From Microbacterium terregens (GTDB lineage Bacteria; Actinomycetota; Actinomycetes; Actinomycetales; Microbacteriaceae), in contig NZ_BAAAWH010000001.1 in the NCBI RefSeq assembly GCF_039534975.1, positions 1,178,001-1,242,000 on the forward strand: a DNA stretch of 64,000 nt. Direction: 5' to 3'. The notes below the pieces were generated by a model. It did not search any database, was not told the DNA's origin, and saw only the letters and a program-made list of their open reading frames with translations. A program made the position numbers and the translations under genes. Shown here in pieces: positions 43,942 through 52,485 of this stretch. The first letter of the stretch is position 1, and the number at the start of each line of letters is the position of its first letter.

Positions 43942-43997
43942 GCCGACCCCAGGTGTCTTGACGTCGAGACGAATCTGTGGGTGGGACCGGGGTCGGC
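43942..43997. promoter_or_regulatory. palindromic operator candidate upstream of sdhCDAB
   Basis: GTCTTGACGTCGAGAC (43955-43970) is a 16-base palindrome with only one non-Watson-Crick pair, centred on GACGTC. An outer inverted repeat GCCGACCCC (43942-43950) / GGGGTCGGC (43989-43997) encloses it off-centre. It lies between divergent sdhC and manC. Confidence 0.55.
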
Positions 43998-44037
43998 ACG
44001 GAACGGTCCGGTCAGGTGCCGCGACTACGCTGGCCGC

Positions 44038-45153
44038 ATGCGTGAGCCGATCAAGGACTTCTATGCCGTCATCCCCGCCGGGGGCATCGGGAGCAGGCTG
44101 TGGCCCCTCTCCCGCGCCGACGCACCCAAGTTCCTGCACGACCTGACCGGCTCCGGAAACTCTCTGCTGCGCGACACGTGGGACCGCCTCGAGCCGTTGT
44201 CCGGTGACGACCGCATCGCGGTCGTCACCGGACGCGCGCACCGCGCCGCGGTCGAGAAGGAGCTGCCCACGATCGCCGACCGGAACGTCTTCCTCGAGTC
44301 CGAGCCGCGCGACTCCGCCGCGGCGATCGGGCTGGCGGCTGCGATCCTGTCGCGGCGTGAGCCGGACGTCATCATCGGCGCGTTCGCGGCCGACCACGTG
44401 ATCCGGGGCACTCAGGTGTTCGAGTGGGCGGTGCAGCAGGCCGTGGCGGTGGCGCGCGAGGGGTACATCTGCACGATCGGCATCCAGCCCACCGAAGCCG
44501 CCGTCGGATTCGGCTACATGAGGAAGGCCGGCGAGCTGGTCGTGGCCGGCGCGCCCGAGGCGACGCTCGTGGAGAAGTTCGTGGAGAAGCCCGACCTGGA
44601 CACCGCCCGCGAGTACCTCGCCGACCGCTCCTACCTCTGGAACGCGGGCATGTTCATCTCGCGCGCCGATGTGCTGCTGGGCGAGATCGCCGAGAACCAG
44701 CCGCAGCTGTATGCGGGGCTGATGGACCTGGCCGAGGTGTGGGATGACCGCGATGCCCGAGGGCCCGTCGTGGATCGGGTGTGGCCGACCATCACCAAGA
44801 TCGCGATCGACTACGCCGTGGCCGAGCCCGCCGCGGCCAAGGGCCGTCTGGCCGTGATCCCCGGCCACTTCGACTGGGACGATGTGGGGGATTTCGCGAG
44901 CCTCGCGAAGCTCAACTCGCATGGCCGCGGCAATGACCTGGCGATCCTGGGCGAGAACGCACGCATCCTCGCGGACGCGTCCAGCGGCATCGTGGTGACG
45001 CAGACGCAGCGGATCATCAGCGTCATCGGGGTCAAGGACATCGTGATCGTCGACACCGAGGACGCACTCCTGGTGACCACCAGTGAGCACGCGCAGCGCG
45101 TGAAGGGCGTCGTGGACGCGCTCAAGCTCACCGGCCGGGGCGACGTGCTCTGA
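44038..45153 (+). CDS. manC: mannose-1-phosphate guanylyltransferase
   Basis: 371-residue nucleotidyltransferase making GDP-mannose from mannose 1-phosphate and GTP, for glycan and cell-envelope synthesis. The pyrophosphorylase signature VIPAGGIGSRLWPLSRADAPKF is at about 11-32; IIGAFAADHVI, the sugar-binding GFGYMRKAGE and VEKFVEKPD, and YLWNAGMFISRA follow. No C-terminal phosphomannose isomerase domain is present, so it is the monofunctional type. The ATG at 44038 fits the family N-terminus; the frame is open upstream through the promoter. A hairpin terminator follows at 45166. Confidence 0.93.
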   Translation: MREPIKDFYAVIPAGGIGSRLWPLSRADAPKFLHDLTGSGNSLLRDTWDRLEPLSGDDRIAVVTGRAHRAAVEKELPTIADRNVFLESEPRDSAAAIGLAAAILSRREPDVIIGAFAADHVIRGTQVFEWAVQQAVAVAREGYICTIGIQPTEAAVGFGYMRKAGELVVAGAPEATLVEKFVEKPDLDTAREYLADRSYLWNAGMFISRADVLLGEIAENQPQLYAGLMDLAEVWDDRDARGPVVDRVWPTITKIAIDYAVAEPAAAKGRLAVIPGHFDWDDVGDFASLAKLNSHGRGNDLAILGENARILADASSGIVVTQTQRIISVIGVKDIVIVDTEDALLVTTSEHAQRVKGVVDALKLTGRGDVL

Positions 45154-45165
45154 GCGGCCGCCCGC

Positions 45166-45184
45166 CGCCCGCCGATGGCGGGCG
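45166..45184 (+). terminator. hairpin after manC
   Basis: Perfect 8-bp stem CGCCCGCC-GAT-GGCGGGCG directly after the manC stop. No U-tract. Confidence 0.6.
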
Positions 45185-45315
45185 CGTGCCAGGAGATTGC
45201 GTCTTTGTAACCATTCCGCCCCGGACGGCGTTCTGATATGCAAGCGCGCCGTCACACTGGGTAACTTGGGCTGTCACCCGCGAAGTCCGCGGGGCACCTT
45301 TGATGGAGGCGTGAG

Positions 45316-46425
45316 TTGACAATCTCTACCACCAAGAAGTTCGTCGGGGTAGTTGCCGCCGCCGGACTGCTCGTTGCCCTTGCCGGCTGCGGGTCGGCGC
45401 CCGAGCCGACCGCCACCGAGGATGGAGCCGCAGGCGGGGCCGTTGACGGCTTCAAGCCCTGCATGGTCTCCGACGCCGGCGGATTCGATGACAAGTCGTT
45501 CAACCAGCTCGGATTCGAGGGCCTCGAGGCCGCATCCGATGAGCTGGGCGTCGAGTTCGTCACGGTTCAGTCCGACTCGGAGTCCGACTTCGCCCCGAAC
45601 ATCACCAGCCTGATCGACCAGAACTGCACGCTCATCATCACGGTGGGCTTCGCGCTGGCATCGGCCGCGGGTGAGGCCGCGATCGCCAACCCGGACATCG
45701 AGTTCGTCTCGATCGACGACATCGTCGACAACGACTTCGACGGCGAGACGGATGCCGAGAACATCAAGCCGATCATCTTCGACACCGCGCAGGCGGCGTT
45801 CCTGGCCGGCTACGCATCCGCGTCGTTCTCCACGGCCAAGAAGGTCGGCACGTTCGGCGGCATGAACTTCCCGACCGTCTCGATCTTCATGGACGGTCTC
45901 GCCCAGGGCGTCGAGTACTGGAACTCGGAGAAGAGCGACACCGTCGAGGTTCTCGGCTGGGATCGTGCTGCTCAGGACGGCGTCTTCACCGGTGGCTTCG
46001 CCGCCAACCAGGACGCGATCAACGCCGCGCAGGGCCTCGTCGACCAGGGTGTCGACGTGCTCCTGCCCGTCGGTGGTCCGATCTACCAGAGCGCCGCTTC
46101 GGTGATCCGCGACTCCGGCCGCGAGATCGCGCTGCTCGGCGTCGACGCCGACGTGTTCGAGACCGACCCGACCGTGGCGGACCTGCTGCTCACATCGATC
46201 CGCAAGGCGATCGACGTCGGCGTCCACGAGGCCGTGCTGGCCGCGGGCAAGGGCGAGTTCGACGCCACCCCGTTCATCGGCACGCTCGAGAACGAGGGCG
46301 TGGGCCTGGCCCCGTTCCACGACTTCGAGTCGAAGGTCTCGCCTGACCTGCAGGCCGAGCTGGACACCATCAAGGCCGGAATCATCGACGGTTCGATCCC
46401 CGTCGAGTCCTACCTCGCGGGCTGA
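45316..46425 (+). CDS. BMP-family nucleoside-binding lipoprotein of an ABC importer
   Basis: 369-residue secreted lipoprotein that captures nucleosides outside the membrane. The N-terminus has a basic/hydrophobic signal with the lipobox LVALAGC, giving lipidated Cys25. The mature part is a BMP (PnrA-like) domain: VSDAGGFDDKSFNQLGFEGL, TVGFALASAAGEAAI, VGTFGGMNFPTV and VLLPVGGPIYQSA. The start is TTG at 45316, with GGAGG seven bases upstream. It heads an operon with the ATPase and two permeases; a hairpin with a GCAA loop separates it from them and probably keeps the binding protein in excess. Confidence 0.95.
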   Translation: MTISTTKKFVGVVAAAGLLVALAGCGSAPEPTATEDGAAGGAVDGFKPCMVSDAGGFDDKSFNQLGFEGLEAASDELGVEFVTVQSDSESDFAPNITSLIDQNCTLIITVGFALASAAGEAAIANPDIEFVSIDDIVDNDFDGETDAENIKPIIFDTAQAAFLAGYASASFSTAKKVGTFGGMNFPTVSIFMDGLAQGVEYWNSEKSDTVEVLGWDRAAQDGVFTGGFAANQDAINAAQGLVDQGVDVLLPVGGPIYQSAASVIRDSGREIALLGVDADVFETDPTVADLLLTSIRKAIDVGVHEAVLAAGKGEFDATPFIGTLENEGVGLAPFHDFESKVSPDLQAELDTIKAGIIDGSIPVESYLAG

Positions 46426-46437
46426 TCCCCGCAACGG

Positions 46438-46469
46438 AACGGGGAGGCTGGGCAACCAGCCTCCCCGTT
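46438..46469 (+). terminator. strong hairpin between binding-protein and ATPase genes
   Basis: Perfect 14-bp stem AACGGGGAGGCTGG (46438-46451) with its complement (46456-46469) and a stable GCAA tetraloop, followed by TCTCGTTCCCC. It is likely a partial terminator and 3' mRNA stabiliser for the upstream lipoprotein transcript. Confidence 0.8.
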
Positions 46470-46518
46470 CTCGTTCCCCGATGCCCCTGAACGCGCCCCT
46501 CTTACTAGGATCTGGAGC

Positions 46519-48039
46519 ATGAAGCTCGAACTCCGCGGGATCACCAAGCGGTTCGGCACCCTCGTCGCGAACGACCACATCGACCTCGTTGTGGAGCCCG
46601 GAGAGATCCACTGTCTCCTCGGTGAGAACGGCGCGGGCAAGTCGACGCTGATGAATGTTCTGTACGGGCTGTACCGCGCTGAGGAAGGCGTCATCCTGCT
46701 GGACGACGTGGTGCAGAACTTCCAGGGGCCCGGCGACGCGATGCGCGCCGGCATCGGCATGGTCCATCAGCACTTCATGCTGATCCCCGTGTTCACCGTC
46801 GCCGAGAACGTCATGCTCGGCCACGAGGCGACCAAGGCCGGCGGCATCCTGGACCTGGCCACGGCACGGGAACGCGTTCGTGAGATCTCCGCCCGCTTCG
46901 GGTTCGACGTCGACCCGGATGCCCTCGTGGAGGACCTCCCGGTCGGTGTCCAGCAGCGCGTCGAGATCATCAAGGCGCTCTCCCGCGACGCAAGAGTCCT
47001 GGTCTTCGACGAACCCACCGCCGTGCTGACTCCGCAGGAGACCGACGAGCTGATGGGCATCATGCGCCAGCTCAAGGAGACCGGCACCTCGATCGTGTTC
47101 ATCACCCACAAGCTGCGCGAGGTCCGCGAGGTCGCCGACCGCATCACAGTCATCCGGCTCGGCAAGGTCGTCGGCGAAGCGTCTCCGGACGCGACGAACG
47201 CCGAGCTCGCCGAGCTCATGGTCGGTCGGGCCGTGGAGCTGACGGTCCACAAGGACGCCCCGACGCTGGGCGACCGCGCCCTCGTCGTGGAGGGCCTCAC
47301 GGTCATCGACGCCAAGGATCAGATCGTCGTCAACGACGTCACCTTCGATGTCCGCGCCGGCGAGATCGTGGCGATCGCGGGCGTGCAGGGCAACGGGCAG
47401 ACCGAGCTCACCGAGGCCCTCGTGGGTCTCGAGCACCGCGTCCAGGGCTCCGTGACGCTCAACGGCGAGCAGCTGCTCGGGGCCAGCGTCCGGCGCATCC
47501 TCGACGAGGGCGTCGGCTTCGTCCCCGAGGACCGCCAGGAGCACGGTCTCGTCGGCGGCATGTCGATCGCCGAGAACCTCGTGCTCGATCGCACGAGCGG
47601 CCCGCCCTTCGTGCGCGCGGGCAGCCTGCGACTCGGGTACATCGCCGAGTTCGCCGAAGAGAAGTACCGCGAGTTCGACGTCCGCGCACCCGGCATCGAG
47701 GTTCCCGTCGGCACGCTGTCCGGCGGCAACCAGCAGAAGGTCGTGCTGGCACGCGAGCTGAGCCGCGAGCTCTCGCTCCTCGTGGCGGCTCAGCCCACCC
47801 GCGGCGTCGATGTGGGGTCGATCGAGTTCATCCACAAGCGCATCGTCGCGACGCGGGATGCCGGCATCCCGGTGGTGGTCGTCTCCACCGAACTGGACGA
47901 GGTGACCGCGCTGGCCGACCGCATCATCGTCATGTATCGCGGCCGGATCATCGGGATCGTCCCCGGCGACACACCGCGCGGCGTCCTGGGTCTGATGATG
48001 GCCGGCGAGGTACCGAGCGATGAGGGGGTCGCCGCGTGA
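46519..48039 (+). CDS. nucleoside ABC transporter ATP-binding protein (tandem ATPase)
   Basis: 506-residue protein with two ABC domains, as in NupA/RbsA-type importers. The first has Walker A LGENGAGKST (about 35-44), a degenerate signature LPVGVQQRVEI and Walker B VLVFDEPTAVLTP. The second has a variant Walker A (GVQGNGQTELTEAL), signature LSGGNQQKVVLARE and AQPTRGVDVGS in place of a canonical Walker B. This asymmetry is normal for the family. The ATG at 46519 follows CTGGAG. Its stop overlaps the permease start (GTGA). Confidence 0.95.
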   Translation: MKLELRGITKRFGTLVANDHIDLVVEPGEIHCLLGENGAGKSTLMNVLYGLYRAEEGVILLDDVVQNFQGPGDAMRAGIGMVHQHFMLIPVFTVAENVMLGHEATKAGGILDLATARERVREISARFGFDVDPDALVEDLPVGVQQRVEIIKALSRDARVLVFDEPTAVLTPQETDELMGIMRQLKETGTSIVFITHKLREVREVADRITVIRLGKVVGEASPDATNAELAELMVGRAVELTVHKDAPTLGDRALVVEGLTVIDAKDQIVVNDVTFDVRAGEIVAIAGVQGNGQTELTEALVGLEHRVQGSVTLNGEQLLGASVRRILDEGVGFVPEDRQEHGLVGGMSIAENLVLDRTSGPPFVRAGSLRLGYIAEFAEEKYREFDVRAPGIEVPVGTLSGGNQQKVVLARELSRELSLLVAAQPTRGVDVGSIEFIHKRIVATRDAGIPVVVVSTELDEVTALADRIIVMYRGRIIGIVPGDTPRGVLGLMMAGEVPSDEGVAA

Positions 48040-49331
48040 GCGAGAACCTGACCGGCGGCGCGGTCATCGCGTCCGACCATCCCGTCGCTCCACCGCAGCC
48101 GGAGCCGTCGAAGTGGCATGACACGTTCCTGCGGATCACGCAGGGCAACGCCGCGATCTCCGTCCTGGCGGTGCTGCTGGCGCTGATCGTCGGCGGCATC
48201 ATGATCGCCTTCACCGACGAGGACGTGCAGGCGTCGGCCGGCTACTTCTTCGCGCGACCGCTCGATACGATCGCCGCGATCTGGGACGCCGTCTCGGGGG
48301 CGTACATCGCCCTGTTCCAGGGCTCGATCTACAACTTCGGCGCGCCCACGTTCGCCCGCGGCATCCGCCCGCTCACCGAGACGCTGACCTTCGCCACCCC
48401 GCTGATCGCCGCGGGCCTCGGTGTCGCCCTGGCCTTCCGCATCGGCATGTTCAACATCGGTGGTCGCGGACAGATGCTGATGGCCTCGGCCGCTGCCGGC
48501 TGGGTCGCGTTCTCGCTCGACCTGCCCTGGGGCATCCACATGATCGTCGCCCTGATCGCGGGGCTGGCTGCCGGAGCACTGTGGGCCGGGATCGCGGGTG
48601 CCCTGAAGGCGTGGACGGGCGCGCACGAGGTGATCGTCACGATCATGCTCAACTACGTCGCGTTCTACCTCATCTCGTGGATGCTGCGGACTCCCGGTCT
48701 GCTGCAGGCGCCCGGTTCCAGCAACCCCAAGACGCCGCCGATGAAGCCCACAGCCGTGTTCCCCGAGCTGTTCGGGCCGCAGTACAACCTGCACTTCGGG
48801 TTCATCCTGGTGATCCTCGCGACCATCGTGGTGTGGTGGATCCTGAGCCGTTCGAGCCTGGGCTTCAAATTCCGTGCCGTCGGCGAGAACCCGCATGCCG
48901 CGCGTGTGGCGGGCATCAACGTCAAGAGCATGTACATCATCGGCATGCTCATCGCCGGCGCCCTGGTCGGCCTCGCCGGCGTCAACCAGGTGCTCGGCAC
49001 CATCACCACCGGCTTCTCGGCCGACATCGACGCGGGTATCGGATTCGACGCGATCACCGTGGCGCTGCTCGGACGCTCGACCCCGTGGGGAACGTTCGCC
49101 GCCGGCATCCTGTTCGGCGCCTTCAAAGCGGGCGGCTTCGCGATGCAGGCGGCCGAGGGCGTCCCGATCGAGATCGTCACCGTCGTGCAGGCGCTCATCG
49201 TGCTGTTCATCGCCGCGCCGCCGCTGGTGCGCACGATCTTCTTCCTGCCTTCGCCGGAGCGCGACCAGCGCCGGCGCGAGAAGGCGCGGACGAAGCAGCT
49301 CAAGGCCGAGGCCGGGGCGGTGGCGAAATGA
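48036..49331 (+). CDS. nucleoside ABC transporter permease 1
   Basis: 431-residue BPD_transp_2-family permease. An N-terminal membrane helix and a long loop precede the core, TLTFATPLIAAGLGVALAFRIGMFNIGGRGQMLMASAAAGW. GAHEVIVTIMLNYVAFYL (near 190-210) and FRAVGENPHAARVAGINV, the family's cytoplasmic coupling segment, follow. Tightly coupled to the flanking genes by GTGA and ATGA overlaps. Confidence 0.94.
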   Translation: MSENLTGGAVIASDHPVAPPQPEPSKWHDTFLRITQGNAAISVLAVLLALIVGGIMIAFTDEDVQASAGYFFARPLDTIAAIWDAVSGAYIALFQGSIYNFGAPTFARGIRPLTETLTFATPLIAAGLGVALAFRIGMFNIGGRGQMLMASAAAGWVAFSLDLPWGIHMIVALIAGLAAGALWAGIAGALKAWTGAHEVIVTIMLNYVAFYLISWMLRTPGLLQAPGSSNPKTPPMKPTAVFPELFGPQYNLHFGFILVILATIVVWWILSRSSLGFKFRAVGENPHAARVAGINVKSMYIIGMLIAGALVGLAGVNQVLGTITTGFSADIDAGIGFDAITVALLGRSTPWGTFAAGILFGAFKAGGFAMQAAEGVPIEIVTVVQALIVLFIAAPPLVRTIFFLPSPERDQRRREKARTKQLKAEAGAVAK

Positions 49332-50608
49332 CCCTCACCGCCGATGGCGCGCTGATCGCGTCGGCTCCGGCCAAGGCCGAAGTGCGCAGCTGGAAGGCCC
49401 CGATCGCACTCGCGGTCTTCACCGTGCTGTACGCCATCCTGATGCTCGCCGCGCCCCGCTCCGGTGAGACCACCTTCCGCATCTCGACGCAGGCGGATGC
49501 GCTGCAGCTGCCCGAGATCGTGCTGCCCGTCGTGGCCACGGTGTGGGTGGTCTTCGTGCTCCTGGTGCTCCTGACGATCGGCGCCGCCCTGCTGGTGCGC
49601 GGCTACCGGAAGACACCGCTCTGGGTGATCGCGGTCTACATCATCGTCGCGATCGTCGGCTTCCTGACGTGGGCGGCGGCGGGCAAGGCGATCCCGGTCG
49701 CCGGCCTGCTCGCCGGAGCCGTCGCACTGGCCATCCCGCTCATCTACGGGGCGCTGGCCGGAGTCATCGGCGAGCGCGCAGGTGTGGTCAACATCGCCAT
49801 CGAGGGCCAGCTTCTGGCCGGTGCCTTCAGCGCCGCGGTGGTATCGAGCCTCACCGGCCAGCCGCTCCTCGGCCTCGTCGCGGCGATGTTCGCCGGCGTG
49901 CTGGTCGCCTTCGTGCTGGCCGCCTTCGCGATCAAGTACCTGGTCGATCAGGTGATCGTCGGCGTCGTGCTCAACGTCCTCGTGATCGGCCTGACGAGCT
50001 TCTTCTACTCGCAGGTGCTGCAGCCGAATGCGGCCCTGCTGAACTCCCCGCCGCGCTTCCCGCGGATCCCGATTCCGATCCTGAGCGAGATCCCGGTCCT
50101 CGGCCCCGTGCTGTTCCGTCAGACGATCATCGTGTACCTCATGTACATCGCGGTCGCGGCGGTCTGGTTCGCGATGTTCCGCACCCGGTGGGGACTGCGC
50201 CTGCGTGCCGTGGGCGAGCACCCGCAGGCGGCGGACACGGTCGGGATCAAGGTCAACGCGACCCGGTTCTGGAATGTTCTGCTGGCCGGCGCGATCGCCG
50301 GGCTCGGCGGCACGGTGTTCACGATCGGCAACGGGATCGCCTTCAACAAGGAGATGACCGCCGGGGCCGGGTTCATCGCCCTCGCCGCGGTGATCTTCGG
50401 GCAGTGGGATCCGTTCAAGGCCACACTGGCCGCGCTGCTGTTCGGCTTCGCCTCCAGCCTGCAGAACACGCTCAGCGTGATCGGCTCGCCGGTGCCGAGC
50501 GAGTTCATGCTGATGCTGCCGTATCTCGTGACGATCTTCGTCGTCGCCGGAGTCGTCGGGCGGTCGCGAGCACCCGCGGCCGACGGCATCCCCTACATAA
50601 AGGGATGA
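49328..50608 (+). CDS. nucleoside ABC transporter permease 2
   Basis: 426-residue second permease of the importer. The N-terminal third carries three to four extra helices; the BPD_transp_2 core begins with AIPLIYGALAGVIGERAGVVNIAIEGQLLAGAFSA and contains YLVDQVIVGVVLNVLVIGLTSFF and LRAVGEHPQAADTVGIKVN (coupling segment). The ATG at 49328 overlaps the stop of permease 1. Confidence 0.94.
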   Translation: MTLTADGALIASAPAKAEVRSWKAPIALAVFTVLYAILMLAAPRSGETTFRISTQADALQLPEIVLPVVATVWVVFVLLVLLTIGAALLVRGYRKTPLWVIAVYIIVAIVGFLTWAAAGKAIPVAGLLAGAVALAIPLIYGALAGVIGERAGVVNIAIEGQLLAGAFSAAVVSSLTGQPLLGLVAAMFAGVLVAFVLAAFAIKYLVDQVIVGVVLNVLVIGLTSFFYSQVLQPNAALLNSPPRFPRIPIPILSEIPVLGPVLFRQTIIVYLMYIAVAAVWFAMFRTRWGLRLRAVGEHPQAADTVGIKVNATRFWNVLLAGAIAGLGGTVFTIGNGIAFNKEMTAGAGFIALAAVIFGQWDPFKATLAALLFGFASSLQNTLSVIGSPVPSEFMLMLPYLVTIFVVAGVVGRSRAPAADGIPYIKG

Positions 50609-50679
50609 GCTTCCGCTCTTCCGCCCCGCCTGACGAGGCATCCGCCCACAACCTGCACCGATCTTCCGGAGGACGCGCT

Positions 50680-51081
50680 GTGACCGACATCGACTGGGAC
50701 GAACTCCGAGCGGCGGCGACCGCCGCCAAAGAGCTCGCCTATGTGCCCTATTCGCGGTTCAAGGTCGGTGCCGCCGCGCTGGTCTCGGACGGGCGGATCG
50801 TCTCGGGCTGCAACATCGAGAACGCGTCGTACGGGGTCACGCTCTGTGCGGAGTGCTCGCTCGTCAGCGACCTGTTCATGTCCGGTGGCGGCAAGCTGGT
50901 GGCCTTCGTCTGCGTCGACGGGCATGGTCGCACCCTCATGCCGTGCGGGCGATGCCGTCAGCTGCTGTACGAACACGCCATTCCGGGGATGCTGCTGGAG
51001 ACGGTGTCCGGCATCCGCACGATCGACGAGGTCCTCCCCGACGCATTCGGTCCGCGGGAACTCGAAGAGGCCTCGCGATGA
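50680..51081 (+). CDS. cdd: cytidine deaminase
   Basis: 133-residue zinc deaminase converting (deoxy)cytidine to (deoxy)uridine. Active-site motifs are SRFKVGAAALVSDG, TLCAECSLVSDL (zinc Cys and catalytic Glu) and MPCGRCRQLLYE (two zinc Cys). The GTG at 50680 has GGAGG seven bases upstream and gives the normal length; an in-frame ATG at 50605 overlapping the permease stop would add 25 atypical residues. Its product feeds on nucleosides imported by the preceding transporter. Confidence 0.95.
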   Translation: MTDIDWDELRAAATAAKELAYVPYSRFKVGAAALVSDGRIVSGCNIENASYGVTLCAECSLVSDLFMSGGGKLVAFVCVDGHGRTLMPCGRCRQLLYEHAIPGMLLETVSGIRTIDEVLPDAFGPRELEEASR

Positions 51082-52388
51082 GCAGCCCGTCGGCCGCCGG
51101 CGGGGTGGAGCCGTTCGACGCCGTCGACGTCATCCGCAGCAAGCGGGACGGCGGGGTCGTCGCGGACGACGCGCTGCGCTGGATGGTCGACGCGTACACG
51201 CGCGGCTACGTCGCGGACGCGCAGATGGCCGCCTTCGCGATGGCCGTGCTCCTGAACGGCATGAGCCGCGAGGAGATCCGCGTTCTCACCGACGCGATGA
51301 TCGCCTCGGGCGAGCGCATGAGCTTCGCCGGCCTGGGCAAGCCCACCGTCGACAAGCACTCCACCGGCGGGGTGGGCGACAAGATCACCCTGCCCCTGGC
51401 TCCGCTGGTGGCCTCGTTCGGTGTCGCCGTGCCGCAGCTGTCCGGCCGTGGCCTCGGGCACACCGGCGGGACGCTGGACAAGCTCGAGTCCATCCCGGGA
51501 TGGACGGCCGCGCTCACCAACGACGAGCTGTTCGACCAGCTGCGCGACGTGGGCGCGGTCATCTGCGCAGCCGGCTCCGGCCTGGCCCCGGCCGACAAGA
51601 AGCTCTACGCCCTGCGCGATGTCACCGGGACGGTGGAGGCGATCCCGCTGATCGCATCCAGCATCATGTCCAAGAAGATCGCCGAGGGCACCGACGCGCT
51701 CGTGCTGGATGTGAAGTTCGGCTCGGGTGCGTTCATGCGCGACGTCGAGAAGGCGCGCGAGCTGGCCCGCACGATGGTGGCGCTCGGCACGGACTCGGGG
51801 GTATCGACCACCGCGCTGCTCACCGACATGAACACCCCGCTGGGCCTGGCGATCGGCAACGCCAACGAAGTGCGCGAGTCGGTCGAGGTGCTCGCCGGCG
51901 GTGGACCGGCCGATGTCGTCGAGCTGACCGTCGCGCTTGCCCGCGAGATGCTCGCCCTCGCCGGCCGGCCCGACGCGGACGTCGAGGCGGCGCTGGTCGA
52001 TGGGCGTGCGATGGACTCGTGGCGCGCCATGATCCGGGCACAGGACGGCGATCCGGATGCCGAGCTCCCGCGTCCGCGCGAAACCCACACCGTGACCGCG
52101 ACCGAGGCCGGTTTCGTCACGCGGATGGACGCACTCCCGTTCGGCATCGCCGCATGGCGGCTCGGTGCCGGCCGCGCGCGGGCCGAGGACCCCGTGGTGC
52201 ACGCCGCGGGCATCGATCTGCACGTCAAGCCCGGCGACCCGGTCGCCGTCGGCCAGCCGCTGTTCACCCTGCTCGGACACGACGTCACACGGTTCGAGCG
52301 CGCGCACGCCGCCCTCGAGGGGGCGTGGGAGGTCGGGGCCGACGCGCCGGACTCCCGCCCGCTCGTGCTGGAGCGGATCACGGCATGA
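51078..52388 (+). CDS. deoA: thymidine phosphorylase
   Basis: 436-residue pyrimidine-nucleoside phosphorylase releasing the base and (deoxy)ribose 1-phosphate. The signature VDKHSTGGVGDKITLPLAPL is at about 93-112, LSGRGLGHTGGTLDKLESIPG follows, and the C-terminal PYNP domain (about 350-415) includes HAAGIDLHVKPGDPVAVGQPL. The ATG at 51078 overlaps the cdd stop. The 97 bases between deoA and add hold only a 23-codon open frame with no support. Confidence 0.96.
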   Translation: MSSPSAAGGVEPFDAVDVIRSKRDGGVVADDALRWMVDAYTRGYVADAQMAAFAMAVLLNGMSREEIRVLTDAMIASGERMSFAGLGKPTVDKHSTGGVGDKITLPLAPLVASFGVAVPQLSGRGLGHTGGTLDKLESIPGWTAALTNDELFDQLRDVGAVICAAGSGLAPADKKLYALRDVTGTVEAIPLIASSIMSKKIAEGTDALVLDVKFGSGAFMRDVEKARELARTMVALGTDSGVSTTALLTDMNTPLGLAIGNANEVRESVEVLAGGGPADVVELTVALAREMLALAGRPDADVEAALVDGRAMDSWRAMIRAQDGDPDAELPRPRETHTVTATEAGFVTRMDALPFGIAAWRLGAGRARAEDPVVHAAGIDLHVKPGDPVAVGQPLFTLLGHDVTRFERAHAALEGAWEVGADAPDSRPLVLERITA

Positions 52389-52485
52389 GCGGCGGCATCC
52401 GCACATGAGCCCGACCCAGACCGTGCCCCCCACACGCCCGTCCACCACGCGAACCGCGCCGAACGTCCGGCGCTAGGAGACTCAC

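Noticed and set aside
50605..50679. ATG at 50605 as start of cytidine deaminase, overlapping the permease stop
   Set aside because: It would add 25 residues not typical of the family; the GTG at 50680 has an ideal GGAGG and gives the standard length.
52405..52476. 23-codon open frame between deoA and add
   Set aside because: No ribosome-binding site, no recognisable residues, and it may be chance in a 97-base gap.
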